NCBI RefSeq assembly: GCF_004348445.1 | Contig: NZ_SMKV01000008.1 | Span: forward strand, 124,001-188,000 | DNA length: 64,000 nucleotides | Source: Saccharopolyspora aridisoli | Lineage (GTDB): Bacteria > Actinomycetota > Actinomycetes > Mycobacteriales > Pseudonocardiaceae | Direction of reading: 5' to 3' | Shown here: piece after piece, positions 20,951 to 29,968 of the stretch | Layout of the letters: the number at the start of each line of letters is the position of its first letter | How positions within the stretch are numbered: the first letter of the stretch is position 1 | Made by a program: the position numbers and the translations under genes | The notes under the pieces: generated by a model | Databases searched by the model: none | What the model was told of the DNA's origin: nothing | Seen by the model: the letters and a program-made list of their open reading frames with translations, nothing else

Positions 20951-22948
20951 GTGGTGACGGCAAAGACGCTTGAAACCGCAGCGGGGGTCGCCGAGGCGAC
21001 CGGGCCCGCGCAGTCCTACGCCTGGCTGCTGGTCGCGTTCCCGCTGGTGGGTGCCGCGATCCTGCTGATCGCGGGACGCCGTGCCAACGGCTGGGGACAC
21101 CTGCTGGGGTCGGCCACGGTGATCGCCTCGTTCGTCTACGGGCTGTTGCTGTTCACCTCCGTCGCCGGCAGTCCGGAAGGTGAGCAGGTCCGCGATCTGC
21201 ACCTGTTCTCCTGGATCCCGGTCAACGCGCTGCAGGTCGACTTCGGGCTCCGGCTGGACCCGCTGTCCATGGTGTTCCTGCTGCTGATCACGGGTGTGGG
21301 ATCGCTGATCCACCTGTACTCGATCGGCTACATGAGCCACGACCAGCAGGGGCGCACCGGTTCGGCCAACACCGAGCGCCGCCGGTTCTTCGCCTACCTG
21401 AACCTGTTCGTCGCCTCGATGCTGATCTTGGTGCTGGGCAACAGCTTCGTGACCCTCTACCTCGGCTGGGAGGGAGTTGGTCTGGCGTCGTACCTGCTGA
21501 TCGGGTTCTGGCAGCACCGGCCGTCGGCCGCCGCGGCGGCGACCAAGGCGTTCGTGATGAACCGGGTCGGCGACGTCGGCCTGGCGCTGGCGATCTTCCT
21601 GCTGTTCGCCAACCTCGGCACCACGCAGTACGCGGAGGTCTTCGCCCGCGCCGGTGAGCTCTCACCGGGCGTGCTGCTGGCGATCACGCTCCTGCTGCTG
21701 CTCGGCGCCTGCGGCAAGTCCGGCCAGGTCCCGCTGCAGGCGTGGTTGCCGGACGCCATGGAAGGCCCGACCCCGGTTTCGGCGCTGATCCACGCCGCGA
21801 CGATGGTCACCGCGGGCGTCTACCTCGTCGCCCGCTCCAACCCGCTGTTCTCGCTCTCCCCGGGCGGGCAGCTGGCCGTCACCATCGTCGGCGCGGTGAC
21901 GTTGCTGGTCGGGTGCGTCATCGGTTGCGCCTACGACGACATCAAGAAGGTCCTCGCGTACTCCACCGTCAGCCAGATCGGTTACATGATGCTGGCGGTC
22001 GGGCTCGGCCCGGCCGGGTACGCGCTGGGCATCATGCACCTGCTCACCCACGGCTTCTTCAAGGCCGGGCTGTTCCTCGGCGCCGGTTCGGTCATGCACG
22101 GCATGAACGACGAGGTCGACATGCGCAAGTTCGGCGGCCTCGCCAGGTACATGCCGATCACCTTCGGCACCTTCGGCCTCGGCTACCTCGCGCTGATCGG
22201 ATTCCCGTTCCTGTCCGGCTTCTACTCCAAGGACGCCATCATCGAGGCGGCGTTCGGCCAGGAGGGCTGGCGCGGCTGGGTCTTCGGCGGTGCCGCGATG
22301 CTGGGCGCCGGCATCACCGCCTTCTACATGACGCGGCTGGTGCTGATGACGTTCTTCGGTGAGAAGCGCTGGAAGAACCTGAAGGCGAGCAACGGTCAGG
22401 AGTTCCACCCGCACGAGTCGCCGGCGATCATGACCGCGCCGATGATCGTGCTGGCCGTCGGTTCGATCGGGGCCGGCATGTTCCTGGCCGGCGGCGACCG
22501 GTTGGTGGCGTTCCTGTCGCCGTCGCTGGGCGAGCTGCAGGAAGCCCACCACACCGCCATCCCGCACGCGATGATCCCCGTGCTGACGGTGGCCATCTCC
22601 GCGCTGGGCGCGGTGATCGCGTGGCTGGTCGTGGGCCGCAAGCCGGTTCCGGTCGAGCGCCCGGTGAAGGTCTCGCCGGTCGTGCGCGCGGCTCGCGCCG
22701 ACCTCGGCGGCAACGTGATCAACGACCTCCTCGCGGTGCGCCCGACCTTCGGCCTGACCAAGGGCCTGCTCGCGGTCGACCGCGAGGGCGTCGACGGCAC
22801 GGTCACCGGCATCGCCGCGCTGCTGACCTCCAGCTCGGGCCGGATGCGCCGCTGGCAGACCGGTTTCGTCCGGTCCTACGCGCTGTCCATGCTCTTCGGC
22901 GGCGTCGTGGTGATCGCCGCCCTGATGGCAGTGGGGATCCCGGCATGA
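20951..22948 (+). CDS. nuoL: NADH-quinone oxidoreductase subunit L
   Basis: Antiporter-like proton-pumping subunit, 665 aa, with about 16 helices and the long lateral helix at the C-terminus. Typical segments: [38 protein letters not shown] and the lysine-bearing [18 protein letters not shown] at 20951 follows GAGAGGG; the GTG at 20954 is an equal alternative. Confidence 0.95.
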   Translation: MVTAKTLETAAGVAEATGPAQSYAWLLVAFPLVGAAILLIAGRRANGWGHLLGSATVIASFVYGLLLFTSVAGSPEGEQVRDLHLFSWIPVNALQVDFGLRLDPLSMVFLLLITGVGSLIHLYSIGYMSHDQQGRTGSANTERRRFFAYLNLFVASMLILVLGNSFVTLYLGWEGVGLASYLLIGFWQHRPSAAAAATKAFVMNRVGDVGLALAIFLLFANLGTTQYAEVFARAGELSPGVLLAITLLLLLGACGKSGQVPLQAWLPDAMEGPTPVSALIHAATMVTAGVYLVARSNPLFSLSPGGQLAVTIVGAVTLLVGCVIGCAYDDIKKVLAYSTVSQIGYMMLAVGLGPAGYALGIMHLLTHGFFKAGLFLGAGSVMHGMNDEVDMRKFGGLARYMPITFGTFGLGYLALIGFPFLSGFYSKDAIIEAAFGQEGWRGWVFGGAAMLGAGITAFYMTRLVLMTFFGEKRWKNLKASNGQEFHPHESPAIMTAPMIVLAVGSIGAGMFLAGGDRLVAFLSPSLGELQEAHHTAIPHAMIPVLTVAISALGAVIAWLVVGRKPVPVERPVKVSPVVRAARADLGGNVINDLLAVRPTFGLTKGLLAVDREGVDGTVTGIAALLTSSSGRMRRWQTGFVRSYALSMLFGGVVVIAALMAVGIPA

Positions 22949-23012
22949 CGACCTCGCACGCACCCGTTCTGCCCAGTCCTGTTCGGCACAGTGAGCTCCG
23001 GGAGGAGATCCG

Positions 23013-24590
23013 ATGACCCTGCTGCTCGCCCTGGTGCTGCTGCCGATCGTCGGGTCGGTGGTGGTGGCGCTGCTGCGCGGCAACGCCGGCGCGGCGAAGT
23101 GGACCGCGCTGGGGTTCTCCCTCGCCGAGCTCGCGATCGCCGTCGCCGCGTGGTTCGCCTACGACCCGGCCGGCCCGCGGTTGCAGCTGACCAGCTCGAT
23201 CCCGTGGATCCCGTCGTTCGACATCAACTTCTCGCTCGGCGTGGACGGCATCGCGCTCGTGATGGTCCTGGTCATCGCCGTGCTGATGCCGCTGGTGCTC
23301 GGCTACAGCTGGGGCGAACGGCTGCCCGAGGGCCGCACGCACGGCGGGTTCTTCTCGCTCCTGCTGCTCGAACAGGCGCTGACCGTGGCCGTCTTCGCCG
23401 CCACCGACGTGTTCCTGTTCTACGTGCTCTTCGAGATCATGCTGATCCCGATGTACTTCCTCATCGGCGGCTACGGCGGTGAGAACCGCAGCTACGCGGC
23501 GGTGAAGTTCTTCCTGTACTCGTTCCTCGGCGGCCTGATCATGCTGGCCTCGGCCATCGGCGCGTACAGCTACAGCGCGCAGGTCACCGGCGAGGGCACC
23601 TTCGACTGGGCCAAGCTCGTCCCGATCCTGTCGGACGCCCCGCTGAACGTGCAGGTCTGGCTCTTCCTGGGCTTCTTCGCCGCGTTCGCGATCAAGGCCC
23701 CGCTCATCCCGTTCCACACCTGGCTGCCGGACGCCGCGCAGCAGGCGCCGATCGGCGTCGCGGTGATCGTGGTCGGCGTGCTGGACAAGGTCGGCACCTT
23801 CGGCTTCCTGCGCTACAGCCTGCCGCTGACGCCGCAGGCGTCGCAGCAGCTGGCGCCGCTGGTGCTGGTGCTCGCGGTGATCGGGGTGCTCTACGGCTCG
23901 CTGCAGGCGTTCGGGCAGACCGACCTCAAGCGCTTCATCGCCTACGTCTCCATCGCGCACTTCGGGTTCATCGCGCTGGGCATCTTCGCGTTCACCTCGC
24001 AGGCGCAGGTCGGCGCGGTGTCGTACATGATCAACCACAGCATCGCCACGGGCATGCTGATCCTGGTGATCGGCATGATCATCGTGCGCGGCGGCTCGAC
24101 CCGGATCGCCGACTACGGCGGCATGGCGAAGGTGACGCCGCTGCTGGCGGGCACGCTGCTGATCGCGGGCCTGAGCACCCTGTCGCTGCCGGGCACCAAC
24201 TCCTTCGTCAGCGAATTCCTCGTGCTGGTCGGGTCCTTCCCGACCCGCCCGGTGCACACGGCGCTTGCCACGATCGGCATGGTGCTGGCCGCGGTCTACG
24301 TGCTGTGGCTGTACCAGCGCATGATGCAGGGCCCGGTGCGCGGTGACGCGCTGCTGGGCACCGCGGCCGGGCCGGGGGCGGTGACCGACCCGAACCGCGA
24401 AGGCGCGCACCGGCTCCGGCTGGCCGACCTGGGCGCTCGGGAGATCGCCGTGCTGGCCCCGCTGGTCGTGCTGATCATCGGGCTCGGCGTGTACCCGAAG
24501 CCGGTGCTGGACGTGATCAACCCGTCGGTCGCGGCAACCATGAGCGAGGTCGGCGTCACCGACCCCGTGACCTCGCAGGGAGGTAACTGA
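23013..24590 (+). CDS. nuoM: NADH-quinone oxidoreductase subunit M
   Basis: Second antiporter-like subunit, 525 aa, 13-14 helices. Seen: FYVLFEIMLIPMYFLIG, KAPLIPFHTWLPDA and FGQTDLKRFIAYVSIAHFG. GGGAGGAG lies 6-7 nt before the ATG. It is 64 bp from nuoL. Confidence 0.95.
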   Translation: MTLLLALVLLPIVGSVVVALLRGNAGAAKWTALGFSLAELAIAVAAWFAYDPAGPRLQLTSSIPWIPSFDINFSLGVDGIALVMVLVIAVLMPLVLGYSWGERLPEGRTHGGFFSLLLLEQALTVAVFAATDVFLFYVLFEIMLIPMYFLIGGYGGENRSYAAVKFFLYSFLGGLIMLASAIGAYSYSAQVTGEGTFDWAKLVPILSDAPLNVQVWLFLGFFAAFAIKAPLIPFHTWLPDAAQQAPIGVAVIVVGVLDKVGTFGFLRYSLPLTPQASQQLAPLVLVLAVIGVLYGSLQAFGQTDLKRFIAYVSIAHFGFIALGIFAFTSQAQVGAVSYMINHSIATGMLILVIGMIIVRGGSTRIADYGGMAKVTPLLAGTLLIAGLSTLSLPGTNSFVSEFLVLVGSFPTRPVHTALATIGMVLAAVYVLWLYQRMMQGPVRGDALLGTAAGPGAVTDPNREGAHRLRLADLGAREIAVLAPLVVLIIGLGVYPKPVLDVINPSVAATMSEVGVTDPVTSQGGN

Positions 24591-24592
24591 CA

Positions 24593-26158
24593 GTGGTCAA
24601 GGGATTCCCGAGCCAGCTGGGTACCGTCGAGATTCCGCCGATCGACTACGCGGCGATCGCGCCGGTGCTGGTGATCCTCGGTGCCGCCTGCCTGGCGATC
24701 CTGGTCGAGGCGTTCCTGCCCCGCCACCAGCGCTGGTCGGTGCAGGTCGGGCTCAGCCTGGCGTCGATCGTCATCGCGGGTGTCGCGCTGGCCGCGTTCG
24801 CGCGGTCCGCCGGGACCGGTGTGACCACGCTGTCCGACGCGCTGGCCGTCGACCCGCCGACGTTGTTCCTGTGGGGCACGCTGCTGGCGCTCGGCCTGGG
24901 TTCGGTGCTGCTGATCGCGGACCGCTCGGTGGAGCCGGGCGGTGCGTTCGTGGCGGAAGCGATCCCGGCCGAGGGGCCGGGGACGATGAGCCGCGCCGCC
25001 GCGTCGGCGTCCGGGATGCGCACCGAGGTCTTCCCGCTGGCACTGTTCTCGCTGGGCGGGATGATGGTGTTCTGCGCGGCCAACGACCTGCTGACGATGT
25101 TCATCGCGCTGGAAGTGCTGAGCCTGCCGCTGTACCTGATGTGCGGGCTGGGCAAGCGCCGCCGGTTGCTGTCGCAGGAATCGGCCGTGAAGTACTTCCT
25201 GCTGGGCGCGTTCGCCTCGGCGTTCTTCCTCTACGGCCTCGCGCTGCTCTACGGCTACGCGGGCTCGGTGAAGCTGCAAGCGATCGCCGACGCCACGGCC
25301 GGTTCGGAGCGCTCGGACACGCTGCTGTTCGCCGGTCTGGGCCTGCTGCTGGTGGGCCTGCTGTTCAAGGCTTCGGTGGGCCCGTTCCACACCTGGACGC
25401 CGGACGTCTACCAGGGCGCCCCGACCGCGGTCACCGGTTTCATGGCTGCCTGCACGAAGGTCGCGGCCTTCGGCGGCATCCTGCGCGTGCTGCAGGTCGC
25501 CTTCGAGGCGTCCAGCTGGGAGTGGCGCGGCGTCGTCTGGACGATCGCCGTGGTGTCGATGGTGATCGGCGTGGTGCTGGGGCTGACCCAGCGCGACGTG
25601 AAGCGCATGGTCGCGTACTCCTCGGTGGCCCACGCCGGGTTCATGCTGCTGGGGGCGCTCGCGCTGTCCGACCGCGGTCTGGCGGCGACGCTGTTCTACC
25701 TGCTCGCCTACGGGTTCACCACGATCGCCGTGTTCGGTGTGATCAGCCTCGTACGCCGGTCCGACGGTGAGGCAACTCACCTTTCGGACTGGGCGGGCCT
25801 GGCGAAGCGTTCACCCCTGGTCGCCTGGGTGTTCACCTTCCTGCTGCTGGCCCTCGCCGGAATTCCGCTGACCAGCGGTTTCGTCGGAAAGTTCGTGGTC
25901 TTCGAGGCCGCCCTGAGCGACGGCATGGCACCGTTGGTGGTGGTGGCCCTGGTGGCGAGTGCGGTTGCGGCCTTCTTCTACCTTCGTGTCATCGTGCTGA
26001 TGCACTTCCAAGAACCGGCTGCTGACGGCCCCACCGTGAGCGTGCCGGGTGCGTTCACGACGGCGGCGATCACGCTGGGCGTGGTCGTGACGTTGTTGCT
26101 GGGCGTGCTGCCGACGTTGGCTCTGGACTGGGCGAACGTCGGGGGATTCGTGTCGTAG
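24593..26158 (+). CDS. nuoN: NADH-quinone oxidoreductase subunit N
   Basis: Third antiporter-like subunit and last gene of the operon, 521 aa. Family segments: FHTWTPDVYQGAPTAVTGFM and LTQRDVKRMVAYSSVAHAGFM. GTG start 2 nt after the nuoM stop, preceded by GGGAGG in the nuoM end. No hairpin terminator is evident in the 47 bp before the polyprenyl synthase gene, so readthrough is likely. Confidence 0.95.
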   Translation: MVKGFPSQLGTVEIPPIDYAAIAPVLVILGAACLAILVEAFLPRHQRWSVQVGLSLASIVIAGVALAAFARSAGTGVTTLSDALAVDPPTLFLWGTLLALGLGSVLLIADRSVEPGGAFVAEAIPAEGPGTMSRAAASASGMRTEVFPLALFSLGGMMVFCAANDLLTMFIALEVLSLPLYLMCGLGKRRRLLSQESAVKYFLLGAFASAFFLYGLALLYGYAGSVKLQAIADATAGSERSDTLLFAGLGLLLVGLLFKASVGPFHTWTPDVYQGAPTAVTGFMAACTKVAAFGGILRVLQVAFEASSWEWRGVVWTIAVVSMVIGVVLGLTQRDVKRMVAYSSVAHAGFMLLGALALSDRGLAATLFYLLAYGFTTIAVFGVISLVRRSDGEATHLSDWAGLAKRSPLVAWVFTFLLLALAGIPLTSGFVGKFVVFEAALSDGMAPLVVVALVASAVAAFFYLRVIVLMHFQEPAADGPTVSVPGAFTTAAITLGVVVTLLLGVLPTLALDWANVGGFVS

Positions 26159-26205
26159 AGTGCTCGCCCGTAGGGCGATCGTGGGGGAGCGAAGGCGACG
26201 GTGAC

Positions 26206-27234
26206 GTGAGCAGGCCAGCGGATGACCCGATCAGTGAACTGAGCGCAGCCGGGTTGGGTGGTTTCCAGATCACCGACACGGAGCTGGCAGACTCGGTCAA
26301 GCGGGGCATGGCACGCGTCGAGCAGCTGCTGCACGACGAGGTGCGAAGCGACCTCGACTTCGCCACGCGCACCTCGCTGCACCTGGTGGACGCGGGCGGG
26401 AAGCGCTTCCGCCCGCTGTTCGTCCTGCTCGCCGCTCAGTTCGGCGACCCCGAGACCGACGAGGTGGTCAAGTCCGGCGCTGTGGTGGAGATGATCCACC
26501 TCGCGACGCTCTACCACGACGACGTGATGGACGAGGCCACCATGCGGCGAGGCGCGACCAGCGCCAACGCCCGCTGGGACAACTCCGTCGCGATCCTCAC
26601 CGGCGATTTCCTGTTCGCCAAGGCCTCCCAGCTGATCGCCGACCTGGGCGCCGAGGCGGTCCGCCGGATGGCGGCCACCTTCGAGGCGCTGGTCACCGGT
26701 CAGATGCGGGAGACCGAAGGGGTCGGCGAGGGCGATGACGCCGTCGACTTCTACCTCAAGGTGATCTACGAGAAGACCGGTTCGCTGATCGCGACCGCAG
26801 GCCGGTTCGGCGCCTGGTTCTCCGGTGCCGACGGGGCGACCATCGACTCGCTGGAGCGCATCGGCAAGCTGATCGGCACCGGGTTCCAGATCTCGGACGA
26901 CATCATCGACATCGCCTCGCCCTCCCGGGATTCCGGCAAGACCCCGGGCACCGATTTGCGCGAGGGCGTCAAGACGTTGCCGATGCTCTACGCGCTGGCC
27001 GACGAGAACTGCCCGCCCCGGCTGCGCGAGCTGCTGGAACGTCCGCTGTCCTCCGACGCCGAGGTCGCCGAGGCACTGGAGCTGCTGCGCGGATCGCGCG
27101 GTTTGGAGCGGACGCGCGGCACGCTGCAGGAGTTCGCCGACGACGCGCGCAAAGAACTCGCCTCGCTGCCCGACGTGCCGGCCAGGGAGTCGCTGTCCTC
27201 CCTCGTCGACTACGTGGTCGCCCGCACCTGGTGA
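26206..27234 (+). CDS. grcC1: Long-chain polyprenyl diphosphate synthase (GrcC1-like)
   Basis: Trans-prenyl chain elongation with isopentenyl diphosphate, probably making the menaquinone side chain; 342 aa. GGKRFRP (64-70), first Asp-rich motif DDVMD (105-109) and second DDIID (231-235) are intact. The residues 5 and 4 positions before the first motif are small (A100, T101), as in long-chain enzymes rather than farnesyl synthases. It follows nuoN by 47 bp, as the M. tuberculosis grcC1 lies near menJ. Exact chain length cannot be read from sequence. Confidence 0.88.
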   Translation: MSRPADDPISELSAAGLGGFQITDTELADSVKRGMARVEQLLHDEVRSDLDFATRTSLHLVDAGGKRFRPLFVLLAAQFGDPETDEVVKSGAVVEMIHLATLYHDDVMDEATMRRGATSANARWDNSVAILTGDFLFAKASQLIADLGAEAVRRMAATFEALVTGQMRETEGVGEGDDAVDFYLKVIYEKTGSLIATAGRFGAWFSGADGATIDSLERIGKLIGTGFQISDDIIDIASPSRDSGKTPGTDLREGVKTLPMLYALADENCPPRLRELLERPLSSDAEVAEALELLRGSRGLERTRGTLQEFADDARKELASLPDVPARESLSSLVDYVVARTW

Positions 27235-27380
27235 TGTGCCGCTGCCGACGCGAGGCCTGTCTTGAACTCGCCGTCTGAGTCACGAGCGGGTCAAAGAGGT
27301 ACCGGGTTGGCTCGCACGCGTGGTAGGAACCCGGGTGTGACCGGCGGAGCTGCTGGAGCCCCGGAGGAGGGACATCTCTC

Positions 27381-28514
27381 GTGATCACCTGGCTGTTCAC
27401 CCAGGTGTGGCTGTGGAGCCTCGCCGCTTTCCTGTTGGGCGCGCTCGTCACCTGGGCGTTGTTCGTCCGGCCGTTGCGGCGCAGGCTCAAGGCCGACCTG
27501 GCCAGGCCGCGCTACGCCGAACCCGTCTACGACGAGCCCGTCCACGAGACCTACGAGGACGAGCCGGTCGGCGAGCACCGGTCGCTGGACCTGCTCGAAC
27601 AGCGCCCGCCCCGGTGGGAGTCCCCAGAGGAGCAGCAGCTCGAGGAGTGGGACCGCAGGCCGCGCCCGTGGGTCGCGACGGAGGCGACGACCCGCTCCGC
27701 TCCAGCGGAGACGCAGCGCCTGCCGGAACCGGAACCCGAGCCGGAGGGGCCGTCCGGGGACAACACCTGGTTCCGCAATCCCGAGGTGGAGGATCCCAAG
27801 GCCGAGTCGCGCCCGTCGCGCTTCCCGCCGGGAGCCGACGACGAGGAGTCAGATCAGCTCTCGGGTCAGCTCCGCTCGCTGTTCGAGCCGGAGTCCGGTG
27901 GTGACGCCGGCGAGCCGTACACGCCGCCGGTCGGCGCCGACGCCACGCAGGTCCTCCCGGCCGTTCCCCGAGAGCAGCCGCAGGCCGGCAGCCCGAACGG
28001 CGACGGTGCCGAGGTCGAGCCGCTGCCGAAGCGCACTCCGCAGCCGCGCTCCGACTCCCCCGCGCAGTCCGATCCGCCGAAGATCCCGGACTCGCTGCGG
28101 CAGCGCGTCGAGAACGGCGAACCGCTCTCGCGCGGTGACGACGGTGCGGAAGCCCCGGAGATCAAGCTGGTCGACAACCCCGACGACTCCGCTCCGCTTC
28201 CCCGCCGCACCCCCGGCGCAGGCCCTCATCCGGGCCGCGACGCCAAGTGGGAGAAGCCCTCGGAAACCCCCCGTGCCCAAGAACCCGTCCCGGACCGACC
28301 GGAACCCCGCTGGGCCGGGGCCGAGGCCCCTCCGCCCAAGCCCCAGCCTGCCCAGGTCCCCGCCTCAGGCGGTCCGATGATCAAGGGGCATTCGGCGTCC
28401 CGCAAGTACCACACCCCGGACTCCCCGCAGTACGACCAGGTCAGCGCGGACGTCTGGTTCCGCACGCCCTCCGACGCCGAGATCGCCGGTTTCCAAGCCT
28501 GGAACCGCTCTTGA
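27381..28514 (+). CDS. Hypothetical single-pass membrane protein with disordered middle and conserved C-terminal motif
   Basis: 377 aa. Residues about 2-30 form one transmembrane segment followed by a basic stretch RPLRRRLKADLARPR. Residues about 35-335 are Pro/Glu/Arg-rich and probably disordered. The last ~45 residues form a compact motif (IKGHSASRKYHTPDSPQYD then VWFRTPSDAEIAGFQAW) that recalls a short domain found at the ends of various actinobacterial membrane proteins; that comparison is from memory. GGAGGAGGG lies about 8 nt before the GTG. Function unknown. Confidence 0.65.
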   Translation: MITWLFTQVWLWSLAAFLLGALVTWALFVRPLRRRLKADLARPRYAEPVYDEPVHETYEDEPVGEHRSLDLLEQRPPRWESPEEQQLEEWDRRPRPWVATEATTRSAPAETQRLPEPEPEPEGPSGDNTWFRNPEVEDPKAESRPSRFPPGADDEESDQLSGQLRSLFEPESGGDAGEPYTPPVGADATQVLPAVPREQPQAGSPNGDGAEVEPLPKRTPQPRSDSPAQSDPPKIPDSLRQRVENGEPLSRGDDGAEAPEIKLVDNPDDSAPLPRRTPGAGPHPGRDAKWEKPSETPRAQEPVPDRPEPRWAGAEAPPPKPQPAQVPASGGPMIKGHSASRKYHTPDSPQYDQVSADVWFRTPSDAEIAGFQAWNRS

Positions 28515-28546
28515 TCCCACGCGGTTGAGGCTGCTGGGGTCCGGCG

Positions 28547-28999
28547 TCAGTCCGGCTGGGGCTGGCGCTCGAGCAGGCGCGAGAGGATGACGGTGGAGAC
28601 CGTGCGGGAGACGAAGTCGACCTCGCGGAGCCGTTCCATCGCCTCCTCCAGGTGGTGGATGTCGGCCGCGCGCAGGTGCACGATGGCGTCGGCCTGCCCG
28701 GAGACCGTGTAGGCGGCCACGACTTCCGGCAGCGGTTCGAGCCCGGTCCGGATCCGGTGCGCGGGAACGTTGCCGTGGCAGTGGACCTCCACGAACGCCT
28801 CCGTTCCCCAGCCCAGCGCCTCGGGGTCGACCACCGCGGTGAACCCCTGCAGAACGCCCTGGTCGAGCAGCTTGTCGACCCGTCGCTTCACCGCGGGCGC
28901 GGACAGTCCCACGTCGGAACCGATCTCCGCGTAGCTCGCGCGGGCGTCGGCGACCAGGTGCGAAATGATTCGTTGGTCCAAGGCATCCATGCGCAACAT
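28547..28999 (-). CDS. Lrp/AsnC-family transcriptional regulator
   Basis: 150 aa. N-terminal helix-turn-helix (RASYAEIGSDVGLSAPAVKRR) and C-terminal RAM ligand-binding domain (about 65-140, with VSGQADAIVHLRA). Divergent from the dimethylargininase-like gene with a 65-bp gap; the same pair (Rv2324/Rv2323c) exists in M. tuberculosis, suggesting control of arginine or related amino-acid catabolism. ATG 28999 or 28990 (MDALDQ) are both possible. Confidence 0.88.
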   Translation of the reverse strand: MLRMDALDQRIISHLVADARASYAEIGSDVGLSAPAVKRRVDKLLDQGVLQGFTAVVDPEALGWGTEAFVEVHCHGNVPAHRIRTGLEPLPEVVAAYTVSGQADAIVHLRAADIHHLEEAMERLREVDFVSRTVSTVILSRLLERQPQPD

Positions 29000-29027
29000 T
29001 CTGCCGCAAACGACGAACGTAGCGGCG

Positions 29028-29057
29028 TTGATGGTAGGTATCCGTAGCGCTTAGATT
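29028..29057 (+). promoter_or_regulatory. Promoter of the dimethylargininase-like gene (leaderless)
   Basis: TTGATG (29028-29033), 18-nt spacer, TAGATT (29052-29057); the ATG at 29065 lies 7 nt after the -10 box and has no Shine-Dalgarno. Initiation would begin at or next to the start codon. Confidence 0.6.
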
Positions 29058-29064
29058 TCGATTC

Positions 29065-29919
29065 ATGACGGCAACAGCGGAGCGACCCGCCGAAACGCTC
29101 GCGGCCAAGCAGGCCACCACCCGCCACTTCCTGATGTGCCCGCCCGCGTACTTCACCGTCGAGTACGTGATCAACCCGTGGATGAACCCGGACGAACCGG
29201 TGGACGCGGCGCTGGCGATGGCCCAGTGGGAAGAGCTGAAGAACACCTACGTGCGGCTCGGCCACACCGTGGACACCATCGAGCCTCAGCCCGGCCTGCC
29301 CGACATGGTCTTCGCCGCGAACTCCGGCACGGTGATCGAAGGCCGCGTGCTCGGCTCGAAGTTCCGGGCCCCGGAACGCGCGGCGGAGGCCGAGCACTTC
29401 CGCCGCTGGTTCGTCAACCACGGCCACCGCGACCTGGTGATGCCGACCCGGATCAACGAGGCGGAGGGTGATTTCGCCTGGACCGGGGAGGTGCTGCTGG
29501 CAGGTACCGGGTTCCGCACCGACCCCGCCGCGCACGCCGAGGCGCAGGAGGCCCTGGGCGTTCCGGTCGTCTCGCTCAGCCTGGTCGACGAGCGCTACTA
29601 CCACCTGGACACCGCCCTGTTCGTCCTGGACAAGGGTCCGAACGCGCAGATCGCCTACTACCCGGGCGCCTTCTCGGAGGGCTCGCGCCGGGTGCTGGCG
29701 CGGATGTTCCCCGACGCGGTGATCGCCGACGAGGCCGACGCCTCCTGCCTGGGCCTCAACGGCGTCTCCGACGGCCACCACGTGGTGCTGCCGTTCGAGG
29801 CGACGGGCCTGGCCGGGCAGCTGGTGGAACGCGGGTACGAGGTGATCGGGTTGGACATCTCCGAGCTCCGCAAGTCCGGTGGCGGCCCCAAGTGCTGCAC
29901 CATGGAACTGCACGACTGA
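29065..29919 (+). CDS. ddaH: Dimethylarginine dimethylaminohydrolase-like amidinotransferase-fold enzyme
   Basis: 284-aa enzyme of the arginine deiminase / dimethylargininase fold, acting on guanidino groups. Catalytic elements: PDMVFAAN (79-86), EGDF (134-137), His180 in YYHLD, and Cys277/278 in KCCTMELHD at the extreme C-terminus. DDAH would make citrulline from methylated arginine; arginine deiminase or dihydrolase activity is the main alternative and motifs alone do not decide. Divergent from an Lrp regulator. No ornithine aminotransferase genes follow, unlike the mycobacterial locus. Confidence 0.78.
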   Translation: MTATAERPAETLAAKQATTRHFLMCPPAYFTVEYVINPWMNPDEPVDAALAMAQWEELKNTYVRLGHTVDTIEPQPGLPDMVFAANSGTVIEGRVLGSKFRAPERAAEAEHFRRWFVNHGHRDLVMPTRINEAEGDFAWTGEVLLAGTGFRTDPAAHAEAQEALGVPVVSLSLVDERYYHLDTALFVLDKGPNAQIAYYPGAFSEGSRRVLARMFPDAVIADEADASCLGLNGVSDGHHVVLPFEATGLAGQLVERGYEVIGLDISELRKSGGGPKCCTMELHD

Positions 29920-29923
29920 CCTG

Positions 29924-29962
29924 GGAGAACGGCTGCGCGAGCCGATCGTGCAGCCGTTCTCC
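29924..29962. terminator. Bidirectional hairpin terminator between ddaH and yceI
   Basis: Perfect 13-bp inverted repeat GGAGAACGGCTGC / GCAGCCGTTCTCC with a 13-nt loop, placed in the 49-bp gap between two convergent genes. No long T-tract on either side, as is common in high-GC actinobacteria. Confidence 0.75.
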
Positions 29963-29968
29963 GCGTCG

